From positions 682,001-746,000 of the forward strand of contig NZ_CP054918.1 in the NCBI RefSeq assembly GCF_013364195.1: a DNA stretch of 64,000 bases, given 5' to 3'. A program made the translations under genes and the position numbers. Shown piece by piece: positions 54,435 through 63,154 of the stretch (position 1 is the stretch's first letter; each line of letters starts with the position of its first letter). The notes below the pieces were generated by a model. That model made no database searches, had not been told where the DNA came from, and saw only the letters and a list, made by a program, of their open reading frames with translations. The DNA comes from Streptomyces sp. NA04227. Lineage in GTDB: Bacteria; Actinomycetota; Actinomycetes; Streptomycetales; Streptomycetaceae.

Positions 54435-55682
54435 GTGCTGGACAGAGCACATTTGTTCGGAGCCGAGCTGCGCCGCTTACGCCTGGCGGCAGGGCTCACC
54501 ATCGAGCGACTGGCCACCACGATTCACTACAGCAAGGCCCAGATCAGCAAGATCGAAACAGGCAGGAAGCAACCGACCGTAGAGTTCGCCCGCCTCTGCG
54601 ACACCGCGCTCGCCGCGGAAGGCGCACTGCACGAGCTGGTCGCAGCCCCGACCGCCGACAGCAGCGGCGACAGTGAACGCGGACCGAGCAGGCGCCAGGT
54701 CATGGTGGTGGGCGCAGTCTCGGCCCTGGGGGTCCAGAACCTTCCCGTCGCATCGCCACAACCGCTTTCAGCCGCACCCTCCACACAGGAGGTCGGGGTT
54801 CTCGAGGCCGCACGCGTCATGTTCGATCAGTTCCGGCTCCTCGGCCAGGTGACCCCGGCCCGCTACGTCCTCCCCGGACTTGATCAACAGACCCAGGCGC
54901 TCACCGGTCTGGCTCGTACAAGCAGCCCGCGCACGGCTCGCAAACTGCTCGAACTGGCCGCCCGCTACGCCGAGTTCGCGGGCTGGATGGCCCAGGAAGC
55001 GGGCGACGTAGCGCAGGCCGCCCAGTGGACGCAGACAGCGGTCGACTTCGCGGAGTTCACCGGCGACTCTCCCCTGCCCCACTACGCTCAGGTCCGCCGT
55101 GGCCTCCTCGCCTATTACTCCGGCGACGCGGCGCGGACCGTCGAACTGGCCGGCTCGGCCCAGTCGGATCGTCTCCCGCCACGCATCCGAGGACTCGCCG
55201 CTCAGCGCCAGGCTCAGGGCCATGCTCTGGCAGGCGAGCACGCCGCCTGTATGAAGTCCCTGGATCGCGCACGGCACCACTTCGCGAGCGACGCCCTGAT
55301 CGAGCGCGATCCCGCCCTCGGGCCCACCAATCTGCACGACCCGGCGGCCATGGTCGCCGCCTGGTGCCTCCTCGACCTGGGGCGCCCCCGGCAGGCAGCG
55401 CTCGCCCTCGACACCGAATGCGCCCGCATCCCGGAGGGCGCCATCCGGACCCAGGCCCGCTACGGAGCACGACGCGCGCTGGCCCATGCCATGGCAGGCG
55501 ACATCGACCAGGCGTGCGCCCTCACGCACGCCTTGCTGGGACCGCTCTCCTGCGTCTCCTCGGCCACCATCCAGCTCGACGTGCGACGGCTGAACCGGAC
55601 CCTCATGCGCTACCGCTCCAAGGAGTCGGTACGGCAGCTGCTGCCCGGCCTTGCCGCCGCGATGCACAGCAACACGGTCTGA
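54435..55682 (+). CDS. XRE-family regulator with C-terminal TPR-like domain (TTA codon)
   Basis: A 415-residue regulator. The N-terminal XRE HTH (residues ~8-62) reads ELRRLRLAAGLTIERLATTIHYSKAQISKIETGRK in two pieces. A linker follows, then a ~270-residue TPR-like helical domain (GLLAYYSGDAARTVELAGSAQ ... ALGPTNLHDPAAMVAAW), the typical layout of Streptomyces regulators that sense a peptide or partner. GTG 54435 follows AAGGGGGTAGGGG; ATG 54321 is an alternative. The leucine at 54477-54479 is encoded by TTA, so translation needs the bldA tRNA. First gene of the accessory module; likely its regulator (inference). Confidence 0.87.
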   Translation: MLDRAHLFGAELRRLRLAAGLTIERLATTIHYSKAQISKIETGRKQPTVEFARLCDTALAAEGALHELVAAPTADSSGDSERGPSRRQVMVVGAVSALGVQNLPVASPQPLSAAPSTQEVGVLEAARVMFDQFRLLGQVTPARYVLPGLDQQTQALTGLARTSSPRTARKLLELAARYAEFAGWMAQEAGDVAQAAQWTQTAVDFAEFTGDSPLPHYAQVRRGLLAYYSGDAARTVELAGSAQSDRLPPRIRGLAAQRQAQGHALAGEHAACMKSLDRARHHFASDALIERDPALGPTNLHDPAAMVAAWCLLDLGRPRQAALALDTECARIPEGAIRTQARYGARRALAHAMAGDIDQACALTHALLGPLSCVSSATIQLDVRRLNRTLMRYRSKESVRQLLPGLAAAMHSNTV

Positions 55683-55743
55683 CCGGCACCTCGTCCCCGA
55701 ACCACTCACCTCACGCCTTCTCACCCGGAGGGGTCTCCACGCC

Positions 55744-56505
55744 ATGCCGGAAATCTTCATCAACTACCGCACCGGAGACGGTGAACACGTAGCCACCATC
55801 CTGTTCCAGGAGCTGACTCACCGGTTCGGAGAGGACGCCGCTTTCCGGGCGAGTGATTCCATCCGGCTCGGCCAGAATTACTCCAGCGAGCTCGTCCGCG
55901 GAGTTCGTCGAGCCTCGGCCTTCCTGGTTGTCGTCGGGCCGAACTGGGCGTCCGCGCCTCAGTTGCACGACAAGAACGACTGGGTCCGTAAGGAGATTCT
56001 CGAAGCCCTTTCCTGCGAAGTCCCCATCGTTCCGGTGCTGGCGAGTCGCACGATCGAGCGCTTGCGGCCGGATCAACTACCTCAACCTCTCAGGCGCATC
56101 GCGAACCTACAGTCAGCCCGCTATGACACCCAGGATCGGGAAGGCTCGCTGACCAAACTGGTGGACGAACTCCTCTTTCTCGTGCCCTCGTTGGCCGAGA
56201 AGGCGAAGAACAAGGCGCAGCCGGGCCAAGGTCCGGCCGAGAGCCCGCGGAACGTCATCAGCGGAGGATCCCAGGGATCGACCTTCCAGAGCGGGGAGAT
56301 CTCGGGCGATGTGTACTCGACCTCGATCGACCGGGCGCACGGCCCTGTGCACACAGGGAAGGGCAACCAGAACTTCCATACGCATCAGGCGGGTTCACAC
56401 GTGTCACACGGGAACGGCGCCACGCACTTCTCGGGGGACAACAACGGGCAGGTCCAGAACTCCCACGCCGATGCTCGCCTCGAACTCGACGAGGGCGGCG
56501 AGTAG
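55744..56505 (+). CDS. TIR-domain protein with Gly/His-rich amyloid-motif-like tail
   Basis: A 253-residue protein. Residues 1-150 are a bacterial TIR domain: box 1 EIFINYRTGDG, core AFLVVVGPNW, and WVRKE with E84 at the position expected for the NADase glutamate. A short linker is followed by a beta-prone segment at 170-191 (NVISGGSQGSTFQSGEIS then GDVY). A Gly/His/Asn-rich tail follows (GPVHTGKGNQNFHTHQ). TIR proteins typically cleave or cyclise NAD+ as immune effectors. GGAGGGG precedes ATG 55744. The stop overlaps the next start by 1 nt (TAGTG), so translation is coupled. Confidence 0.88.
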   Translation: MPEIFINYRTGDGEHVATILFQELTHRFGEDAAFRASDSIRLGQNYSSELVRGVRRASAFLVVVGPNWASAPQLHDKNDWVRKEILEALSCEVPIVPVLASRTIERLRPDQLPQPLRRIANLQSARYDTQDREGSLTKLVDELLFLVPSLAEKAKNKAQPGQGPAESPRNVISGGSQGSTFQSGEISGDVYSTSIDRAHGPVHTGKGNQNFHTHQAGSHVSHGNGATHFSGDNNGQVQNSHADARLELDEGGE

Positions 56506-58466
56506 TGGGGGACAGTTTCGCCACCACCATCGGGTTCGCCGCCCATGCACACACCGGCGACGGCCCCCAGAACAACTATCACTACACCTACTACAACGCG
56601 CCTGGCCCGGAGAGTCCGAGACTCCTGGTCCGGGACCATCTGCGCCGGCTCGCGGACCACTACGTACAGCCCGCGGAATATCGGACCGCGCGAAGCACCC
56701 TTCATACGCGCGGCATGGTCCTGATCCGTGGCGAAGCAGGCAGCGGACGCAGGGCGACGGCGCAAATGCTGCTGCACACGTATGGCGAGCAACTCACGGC
56801 GCTGCGTGAGATTCCCCCCGAGAACGGCAAGGGACAAGCGGAGCTCAGCCGTGAGGGACTGGGCATTCGGGAAGGGCTGCTGCTCGACCTGGCCCATATC
56901 GATCGCGAGAGCTGGAACAAACTTCAGCGCGAACTGCCCTCGTTCCATCAGGCCGTGCAGAACAACGGATCGAAGCTTGTCGTCGTGCTGCCTTTGACGG
57001 CGGATGGCCGACTGGACGACGTCGACCTTCAGCAGCATGCCGTGACCATCACGCGCCCCGACTCAATGGCCGTACTCCGACGGGCCCTGAGCCCACTGGG
57101 CGAACCTGCCCTGCCACCCGATCCTCCTCCCGAGGAACTGACGAGGTTCCTCAACGAGGTGGAGCGCCTCAACGAGGTGGCTCACCTCGCTGCCGTGATC
57201 GAGGAGCAATGGCTGCTCCGCAGGAGCACCGACCCGTCACAAGTGTGCAAGGACGCCGTCGACGGTCTGCTGCGGACCGCCGACAACGTGACGGACCAGC
57301 TACGAGAGATCAGTTGGGCACACCACAAGGCCCTGCTGCTCTCGACTGCGATGCTGGAACGGGGCCGCCCCTCGGCCGTGTCCGCGCTGGCCGCAGGCTT
57401 CCTCCATCGCGTCAAGCAGCCAGAAGAACCGGCGGAGCCGCTTGCCCGCTCGGATTTGTCCGAGCAGTTCGAGATCATCGACGCCCAACACGACCCTGAC
57501 GGCAAGGTCCGTTTCAACAAGCCCGGCTTTGCCTCTGCGGTTCGCGCCCACTACTGGGACTACCGACCATGGCTACGGCAGACCATGCGTGCCTGGGTGA
57601 TCGATACGATCACGCACCCCCCGCCCCAGAGCCCAGGCCCCTCTCTCGACGACAACGAACGTGCCGCGCTCATCGAGTCGTTCACGGGCCAGCTCATGCG
57701 TACCGAATCCGTCGACGGCCTCACGGCATTCGCTTCCGCACTCGCTCGACACGACAGTGACAGGTCGCGTACAGCCGCGGTCGACACACTTCGGCAGGGT
57801 CTGAACCACCCTCCGTGGGAGAGGGCTGTCCGCCAGCAGCTCTACACATGGTCCAGGTCCACGGAGGCTTCCGCTTCCTATCTGGACCCAGTACTGATCG
57901 CGACGTGCAGTGGACCGTTGGCGGAGAGGTTCCCGGACCAGGCGCTGGTCCGTCTGCATCATGTGGCACGCCGGTCGGGCCAGGACAGGGCGGCGGTGCG
58001 TGCCATCCGCGACCTCGTCGCGGAGAACGTCCGCATCCACGGCCTTCTGTTCGACCGGCTCGCGGACGGACTGAGGGACCAGAGCCCGCAGACACCGGAC
58101 GTCGGCCTGTTCCTGGAATTCTCCGCTCCGAACGAGCTCCTGTTACCGGTTGGCTCCCCCGGACACATCCTGCTCGCCTCCTCCGCCTCAGCCGCGAAAT
58201 CACTGGCCAAGTGTTGGGGCAAGCTTCTCAGGGAGCAACCAACTCCCGTGTGGGGCAACCGCCTTGAAACCTGGCTGACCGCAGTTCACGAAGCGACTTC
58301 CCGAGACGCGGAACAGCTGCTGGACATCCTTATGAACGCCTGCGGCGACAACACCCGCTCCTACGGCCTCCTCTACCGGGTCGCCCGCCGCCACTCTCTG
58401 CGAAGTCTCGTCCTGCAACGCATCAATCAGGCGCAGGGCTACCGCACCACGCCCACCGGCCCCTGA
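56505..58466 (+). CDS. Degenerate P-loop NTPase partner of the TIR protein
   Basis: A 653-residue protein starting at GTG 56505, which shares its G with the TIR stop. The N-terminus has AHTGDGPQNNYHYTYY (residues 15-30), then a conserved SPRLLVRDHLRRLADHYVQP. The P-loop GEAGSGRR at 76-83 lacks the lysine and the Ser/Thr. The Walker B-like LLLDLAHID is at 125-133. The C-terminal ~400 residues are helical with no catalytic motif, perhaps a sensor. Leu 547 is encoded by TTA at 58143-58145. I do not recognise a named family; it looks like an actinobacterial STAND-like sensor or regulator. Confidence 0.82.
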   Translation: MGDSFATTIGFAAHAHTGDGPQNNYHYTYYNAPGPESPRLLVRDHLRRLADHYVQPAEYRTARSTLHTRGMVLIRGEAGSGRRATAQMLLHTYGEQLTALREIPPENGKGQAELSREGLGIREGLLLDLAHIDRESWNKLQRELPSFHQAVQNNGSKLVVVLPLTADGRLDDVDLQQHAVTITRPDSMAVLRRALSPLGEPALPPDPPPEELTRFLNEVERLNEVAHLAAVIEEQWLLRRSTDPSQVCKDAVDGLLRTADNVTDQLREISWAHHKALLLSTAMLERGRPSAVSALAAGFLHRVKQPEEPAEPLARSDLSEQFEIIDAQHDPDGKVRFNKPGFASAVRAHYWDYRPWLRQTMRAWVIDTITHPPPQSPGPSLDDNERAALIESFTGQLMRTESVDGLTAFASALARHDSDRSRTAAVDTLRQGLNHPPWERAVRQQLYTWSRSTEASASYLDPVLIATCSGPLAERFPDQALVRLHHVARRSGQDRAAVRAIRDLVAENVRIHGLLFDRLADGLRDQSPQTPDVGLFLEFSAPNELLLPVGSPGHILLASSASAAKSLAKCWGKLLREQPTPVWGNRLETWLTAVHEATSRDAEQLLDILMNACGDNTRSYGLLYRVARRHSLRSLVLQRINQAQGYRTTPTGP

Positions 58467-58489
58467 CATCTACCGACCGGGAGATCTCC

Positions 58490-59695
58490 ATGAGTTCTGG
58501 CCATTCGACGATGACAGGGTTCCTCGCAGCCATCGTCGCGCTGTTGCTCGTCATCACCGGCCTGGTCACCGAGTGGCCGTACTGGGCCTGGCCCGCCGCA
58601 GCGGCGGCGCTGGCCGCGGCGACCTCGACGCTGCTGTGGATTCAGCGCCGGCGTACGCCGTTCATCCCGCCCGAATGCACCCTCGAACCCCAGTCGCCGC
58701 TGCCACCCGTCGAACGCTGGGAGCAGGTACTCAAACGCGTCCCGCTGCCCACGGCGAAACCCGACTACGACTGCCTCCTCAGTGCCACCGTGCGCTGGCG
58801 CCCAGAGGACGCACCAGCCTGGGCGCCTGTGGTGAACTACGCCGGACTTGCGGTCAACGCCATTCTGGAGCGGGCGAGCCAGGTCACTGCCGGGGCCGAC
58901 CCGACGCGGCTCTCACTCACCGAGCACGTGCTCAGCGGGGAGCTGGCCGTCATGGAGTCCGACGACACGGGGCGGCTGCTCGCCATGGCAGTGGATGTCC
59001 GCCTCACACTCAGCGACGAGGACCGGGAAAGACTCCAGAAGCTGGCCACCGTACGCAAGAACGAAGCCGTCTGGGAACACGAGCGCCGATGGGAGATCAG
59101 CAGGCGCAGCTATCTCAGCGACGACGTCCTGAAGACAACGGGATCCGCCGTTGTCTGGTGGCTGGCGAAGAACGACGACAAGATCGACAAGACTGTTTCG
59201 GACATCGGCCTGCTGACCGAGCTCGCCTCCGCTGCCAACGACCAGCCCGTTCCCCGGGACTTCCAGCGCTTCGTCCCCGGCTTGAGCGAGGTGCCGGAGC
59301 CGGAGGAGCCGGTCTGGGAACCCTGTGAGGAGGCGGAGTGGGAGCCCGAGGAAGCCGGGTGGGAGGCCGAGGAGGCTGCGGAAGAGCCGGTGTTCCGACC
59401 GGAGGACTACTTCCGGATGGCCATGGACGCGTCCGGTGTCGGTGAGGACGACGCCGAGCGTCTCCTGTTCATGGACCGTGTCCGTGACGCCGCCTGGGTG
59501 ACCGGTCTCCACGACTTCGCGGTGGACCTGGGCTACGAACCGCCCCGGGAAGAGGAACCGGACACGGGAGACCCCAACCCCTCCGACAGCGGACCAGGGG
59601 ATGCGAGCGAAGGAAACCAGGAGTCGAGCCGCGAAGAGCCGCCCATGCGTTCCTCGTTCGGCCCGCACTTCAACGGGGATCCGTCGTACGACTGA
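58490..59695 (+). CDS. Two-helix membrane protein of the TIR module
   Basis: A 401-residue protein. Residues ~10-27 (FLAAIVALLLVITGLVT) and ~31-50 form two membrane helices, followed by a basic stop RRR at 53-55. The cytoplasmic part contains a mixed alpha/beta domain (YDCLLSATVRWRPEDAPAW), then a helix-rich segment with RLQKLATVRKNEAVWEHERR and SAVVWWLAKND. Both have some resemblance to SPFH/stomatin-type proteins, with low certainty. An acidic (W)EPEEA-type repeat follows near residue 275. The start follows GGGAG 24 nt after the NTPase stop. Function unknown; a membrane effector or scaffold is possible. Confidence 0.82.
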   Translation: MSSGHSTMTGFLAAIVALLLVITGLVTEWPYWAWPAAAAALAAATSTLLWIQRRRTPFIPPECTLEPQSPLPPVERWEQVLKRVPLPTAKPDYDCLLSATVRWRPEDAPAWAPVVNYAGLAVNAILERASQVTAGADPTRLSLTEHVLSGELAVMESDDTGRLLAMAVDVRLTLSDEDRERLQKLATVRKNEAVWEHERRWEISRRSYLSDDVLKTTGSAVVWWLAKNDDKIDKTVSDIGLLTELASAANDQPVPRDFQRFVPGLSEVPEPEEPVWEPCEEAEWEPEEAGWEAEEAAEEPVFRPEDYFRMAMDASGVGEDDAERLLFMDRVRDAAWVTGLHDFAVDLGYEPPREEEPDTGDPNPSDSGPGDASEGNQESSREEPPMRSSFGPHFNGDPSYD

Positions 59696-59733
59696 GGCCG
59701 GTGGGACAAGGCGCCACCCCCTGCCAACAGGAC

Positions 59734-59768
59734 GAGGGCCCGGCTCCCCATGGGGACGCCGGGCCCTC
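59734..59768. terminator. Bidirectional terminator between module and metK
   Basis: GAGGGCCCGGC (59734-59744) pairs perfectly with GCCGGGCCCTC (59758-59768), and the loop itself contains TCCCCATGGGGA. It lies between the convergent stops of the module's last gene and metK, so it closes both transcripts. Confidence 0.92.
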
Positions 59769-59812
59769 TCGTGCCTCTGGTTCGAGACCTCAGTGCGGCT
59801 TTCGCCGAGTGA

Positions 59813-61021
59813 TCACAGCCCCGCAGCAGCCTTCAACGCCGCCACCCGGTCCGTCTTCTCCCAGGTGAACTCGGGCAGCTCACGGCCGAAGTGGCCGTAC
59901 GCGGCGGTCTGCGCGTAGATCGGGCGGAGCAGGTCGAGGTCCCGAATGATCGCGGCCGGGCGGAGGTCGAAGACCTCGCTGATCGCGGACTCGATCTTCT
60001 CGGGGGCGACCTTGTGGGTGCCGAAGGTCTCGACGAAGAGACCGACCGGCTCGGCCTTGCCGATGGCGTAGGCGACCTGGACCTCGCAGCGCGAGGCAAG
60101 GCCCGCGGCCACGACGTTCTTGGCGACCCAGCGCATCGCGTACGCGGCCGAGCGGTCCACCTTGGACGGGTCCTTGCCGGAGAAGGCGCCGCCGCCGTGG
60201 CGGGCCATGCCGCCGTAGGTGTCGATGATGATCTTGCGGCCGGTGAGGCCGGCGTCGCCCATCGGGCCGCCGATCTCGAAGCGGCCGGTCGGGTTGACCA
60301 GGAGGCGGTAGCCCTCGGTCTCCAGCTTGATGCCGTCGTCCAGGAGCGCCTTCAGCTCGGGCTCCACGACGAACTCGCGGATGTCCGGGGCGAGCAGCGA
60401 GTCCAGGTCGATGTCCGAGGCGTGCTGCGAGGAGACGACGACCGTGTCGAGACGGACGGCCTTGTCGCCGTCGTACTCGATGGTGACCTGCGTCTTGCCG
60501 TCGGGGCGCAGGTAGGGGATGGTGCCGTTCTTGCGCACCTCGGACAGACGGCGCGAGAGGCGGTGGGCCAGGCTGATCGGGAGCGGCATCAGCTCGGCGG
60601 TCTCGTCGCAGGCGTAGCCGAACATCAGGCCCTGGTCGCCCGCGCCCTGCTTGTCGAGCTCGTCCTCATCGCCCTCGACACGCTTCTCGTACGCGGTGTC
60701 GACACCCTGGGCGATGTCGGGCGACTGCGCGCCGATCGACACCGAGACGCCACAGGAGGCGCCGTCGAAGCCCTTCTTGGAGGAGTCGTAGCCGATCTCC
60801 AGGATCTTCTCGCGCACGAGCTGCGCGATCGGCGCGTACGCCTTGGTGGTGACCTCACCCGCGACGTGGACGAGTCCGGTGGTGATCAGGGTCTCCACGG
60901 CGACCCGGGAAGTCGGGTCCTCCCGCAGAAGCGCGTCGAGGATCGTGTCGCTGATCTGGTCAGCGATCTTGTCGGGGTGGCCCTCGGTGACAGATTCCGA
61001 GGTGAAGAGACGGCGGGACAC
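59813..61021 (-). CDS. metK: S-adenosylmethionine synthetase
   Basis: A 402-residue MetK producing SAM from methionine and ATP. The N-terminus [36 protein letters not shown] (the catalytic loop) and later [18 protein letters not shown] and the Lys-containing core are complete. GTG 61021 gives the standard length, with GGGAG upstream. No SAM riboswitch was recognised in the 288-nt upstream region. The product feeds methylation and antibiotic production in Streptomyces. Confidence 0.97.
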   Translation of the reverse strand: MSRRLFTSESVTEGHPDKIADQISDTILDALLREDPTSRVAVETLITTGLVHVAGEVTTKAYAPIAQLVREKILEIGYDSSKKGFDGASCGVSVSIGAQSPDIAQGVDTAYEKRVEGDEDELDKQGAGDQGLMFGYACDETAELMPLPISLAHRLSRRLSEVRKNGTIPYLRPDGKTQVTIEYDGDKAVRLDTVVVSSQHASDIDLDSLLAPDIREFVVEPELKALLDDGIKLETEGYRLLVNPTGRFEIGGPMGDAGLTGRKIIIDTYGGMARHGGGAFSGKDPSKVDRSAAYAMRWVAKNVVAAGLASRCEVQVAYAIGKAEPVGLFVETFGTHKVAPEKIESAISEVFDLRPAAIIRDLDLLRPIYAQTAAYGHFGRELPEFTWEKTDRVAALKAAAGL

Positions 61022-61279
61022 ATCGCTCCCTGTGGTTGCAGCGGCTGCTGGCTGATCAATGTCGAACCGGCCGGGAGCTGCGCCCGGCGTGGTCCGAGGC
61101 CAGTTTATCGGTCGTATTCGGTTTCGGGTCCAGGAGTCTCGACACATAGGACCCCTGTGACCTGCGACACCCGCATTCTGCGTCACTTTCGACCCGGTTC
61201 GCCAGGGCCACGCCGCCGGAAAGAGAGCTGTTCACAAGCCCGACACGAGGGGGACTCAGGGTTCCGTTCGAGGTGCCGG

Positions 61280-61301
61280 CCCGGCCCTCGCGAGGGCCGG
61301 G
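61280..61301 (-). terminator. Terminator downstream of coaBC
   Basis: CCCGGCCCTCG (61280-61290) and CGAGGGCCGGG (61291-61301) form a perfect 22-bp palindrome, starting 9 nt after the coaBC stop on the minus strand. It therefore separates coaBC from metK. Confidence 0.85.
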
Positions 61302-61309
61302 AGACGTGC

Positions 61310-62515
61310 TCACGGAGTGAGACGGGCGGCCACCAGATCCCAGACGAGGTCGGCGAGCGCGTCCTTCGGACCGCTCGGAACGGGGGTCTCGCTGCCGTCC
61401 GCGCCGAGCACGACGGCCTCGTTCTCCTCGGCGCCGAAGGTCTTGTGCTCTCCGACCTCGTTGACGACCAGCAGGTCACAGCGCTTACGGGCGAGTTTGG
61501 CGCGGCCGTTGGCGAGGACGTCGTCGGTCTCGGCAGCGAAGCCCACAACCACCTGGCCGGGGCGGGCGCGCTCGGCGGAGATCTCCGCGAGCACATCGGG
61601 GTTGCGCACCAGCGTGACCGGCTCGGGCTCCTGCCCGTCCTTCTTCTTGATCTTTCCGGTGGCGTACGCGGCGGGGCGGAAGTCGGCCACAGCTGCGGCC
61701 ATCACCACGGCGTCGGCCTCGGCGGCGGCCTTGACGACGGCCTCCCGCAGTTGCACGGCGGTGCCGACCGGGACGACGTCGACCCCGGCCGGGTCGGGCA
61801 GCGTCGGGTTCGCCGAGACAAGAGTCACTCGGGCGCCGCGCGCGGCCGCGGTCCGCGCCAGTGCGTAGCCCTGCTTCCCGGAGGACCGGTTGCCGAGATA
61901 GCGCACCGGGTCCAGCGGCTCACGGGTGCCACCGGCGCTGATCACCACGTGCCGTCCGGTCAGATCGGGCTCCCGGACGCCGCGGGCGAGCACCCGGCGG
62001 CACAGCTCGAAGATCTCCGCCGGGTCGGGCAGGCGGCCCTTGCCGGTGTCGACGCCGGTCAGTCGGCCTACGGCGGGCTCGACCACGACAGCGCCGCGGC
62101 GGCGGAGTGTGGCGACGTTCTCCTGGGTGGCCGGGTGCTCCCACATCTCGGTGTGCATCGCGGGCGCGAAGACCACCGGACAGCGCGCGGTGAGCAGGGT
62201 GTTGGTGAGCAGGTCGTCGGCGAGGCCGTGGGCCGCCTTGGCGAGGATGTCGGCGGTGGCGGGGGCGACCACGACCAGATCGGCGCGCTGGCCGATGCGG
62301 ACGTGCGGCACCTCGTGCACATCGGACCAGACCTCGGTGGCGACCGGGTTCCCGGACAGCGCCGCCCAGGTCGCCGCCCCCACGAACTGCAGCGCGGACC
62401 CGGTGGGCACCACGCGTACGTCGTGCCCCGACTCGGTCAGCCGCCGCAGCAGCTCGCACGCCTTGTACGCGGCGATGCCTCCGCTGACCCCGAGAACCAC
62501 CTTCGGCTTGTCCAC
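61310..62515 (-). CDS. coaBC: Bifunctional phosphopantothenoylcysteine decarboxylase/synthetase
   Basis: A 401-residue Dfp/CoaBC. The N-terminal flavin-dependent decarboxylase domain shows VVLGVSGGIAAYKACELL, HEVPHVRIGQRADLVVVAPATADILAK and VFAPAMHTEMW. The C-terminal synthetase domain shows ISAGGTREPLDPVRYLGN, RSSGKQGYALA, AAAVADFRP and KIKKK. It catalyses two steps of coenzyme A synthesis using CTP. GTG 62515 has GGGGAGAGG upstream. Flanked by its own terminator and, upstream, by rpoZ. Confidence 0.96.
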   Translation of the reverse strand: MDKPKVVLGVSGGIAAYKACELLRRLTESGHDVRVVPTGSALQFVGAATWAALSGNPVATEVWSDVHEVPHVRIGQRADLVVVAPATADILAKAAHGLADDLLTNTLLTARCPVVFAPAMHTEMWEHPATQENVATLRRRGAVVVEPAVGRLTGVDTGKGRLPDPAEIFELCRRVLARGVREPDLTGRHVVISAGGTREPLDPVRYLGNRSSGKQGYALARTAAARGARVTLVSANPTLPDPAGVDVVPVGTAVQLREAVVKAAAEADAVVMAAAVADFRPAAYATGKIKKKDGQEPEPVTLVRNPDVLAEISAERARPGQVVVGFAAETDDVLANGRAKLARKRCDLLVVNEVGEHKTFGAEENEAVVLGADGSETPVPSGPKDALADLVWDLVAARLTP

Positions 62516-62621
62516 CGTCCGCCTCTCCCCTGCTCGCACCGTGTTCACGGTGACCGGCGTCCGGCCGCCCCGGCGTGAGCCGGGACGGGACCGGATACGC
62601 GTCCTTGCTCCATGACACACC

Positions 62622-62674
62622 ACAGGCCCGGCAGGTACCTCGTCGGCTCTCGCCGGGAGGTACGCCGGGCCTGT
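62622..62674 (-). terminator. Hairpin between rpoZ and coaBC
   Basis: ACAGGCCCGGC (62622-62632) pairs with GCCGGGCCTGT (62664-62674), and flanking GTACCT/AGGTAC pairs extend the stem. It lies about 85 nt after the rpoZ stop, so it likely ends or attenuates that transcript before coaBC. Confidence 0.8.
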
Positions 62675-62759
62675 CGTGAAATTCCCGAGCCGCTCGACTT
62701 TCTTCGAGCGGGGGAACCGAACAGCCCGCAGGCGGTCCCGATCCTGCTCGCAGGGCTGC

Positions 62760-63032
62760 TTACTGAGCCGGGCCCTCGATGGCCTCGGAGGTGAGCAGAC
62801 CGGCGTTGATCTCGCGCAGGGCGATCGAGAGCGGCTTCTCGTGGACGTGCGTGTCGACGAGCGGACCGACGTACTCGAGGAGGCCCTCACCGAGCTGGGA
62901 GTAGTACGCGTTGATCTGACGCGCGCGCTTGGCCGCGTAGATCACCAGGCTGTACTTCGAGTCGGTGGCCTCGAGGAGCTCGTCGATCGGCGGGTTGATG
63001 ATGCCCTCGGGCGCGGTGATGGAAGAGGACAC
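62760..63032 (-). CDS. rpoZ: DNA-directed RNA polymerase omega subunit
   Basis: A 90-residue RpoZ. The family core [22 protein letters not shown], followed by [13 protein letters not shown], is present, and the actinobacterial C-terminal extension ([21 protein letters not shown]) is complete. It helps assemble and stabilise the beta' subunit. GTG 63032 follows GGAAGG. It is in the usual gmk-rpoZ-coaBC order. Confidence 0.97.
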   Translation of the reverse strand: MSSSITAPEGIINPPIDELLEATDSKYSLVIYAAKRARQINAYYSQLGEGLLEYVGPLVDTHVHEKPLSIALREINAGLLTSEAIEGPAQ

Positions 63033-63154
63033 GCTCTACCTTCCGAACGATGAGACAGAAACTTGCAGAAAGAAACCTACGCACTGTCGGAGCCGCGGGG
63101 TGGTGATGCGGTCCTGCTGTGTGCGGCTGGTCGACGCGGGAGTCAAGCTCCCGG

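Noticed and set aside
54134..59812. Integrase, transposase or attachment sites around the TIR module
   Set aside because: No mobility gene, tRNA target or flanking direct repeat is visible, so insertion is inferred only from context, TTA codons and gene content.
61022..61309. SAM-responsive riboswitch upstream of metK
   Set aside because: I could not find the conserved core of any SAM riboswitch class in the leader; only the terminator of coaBC is evident.
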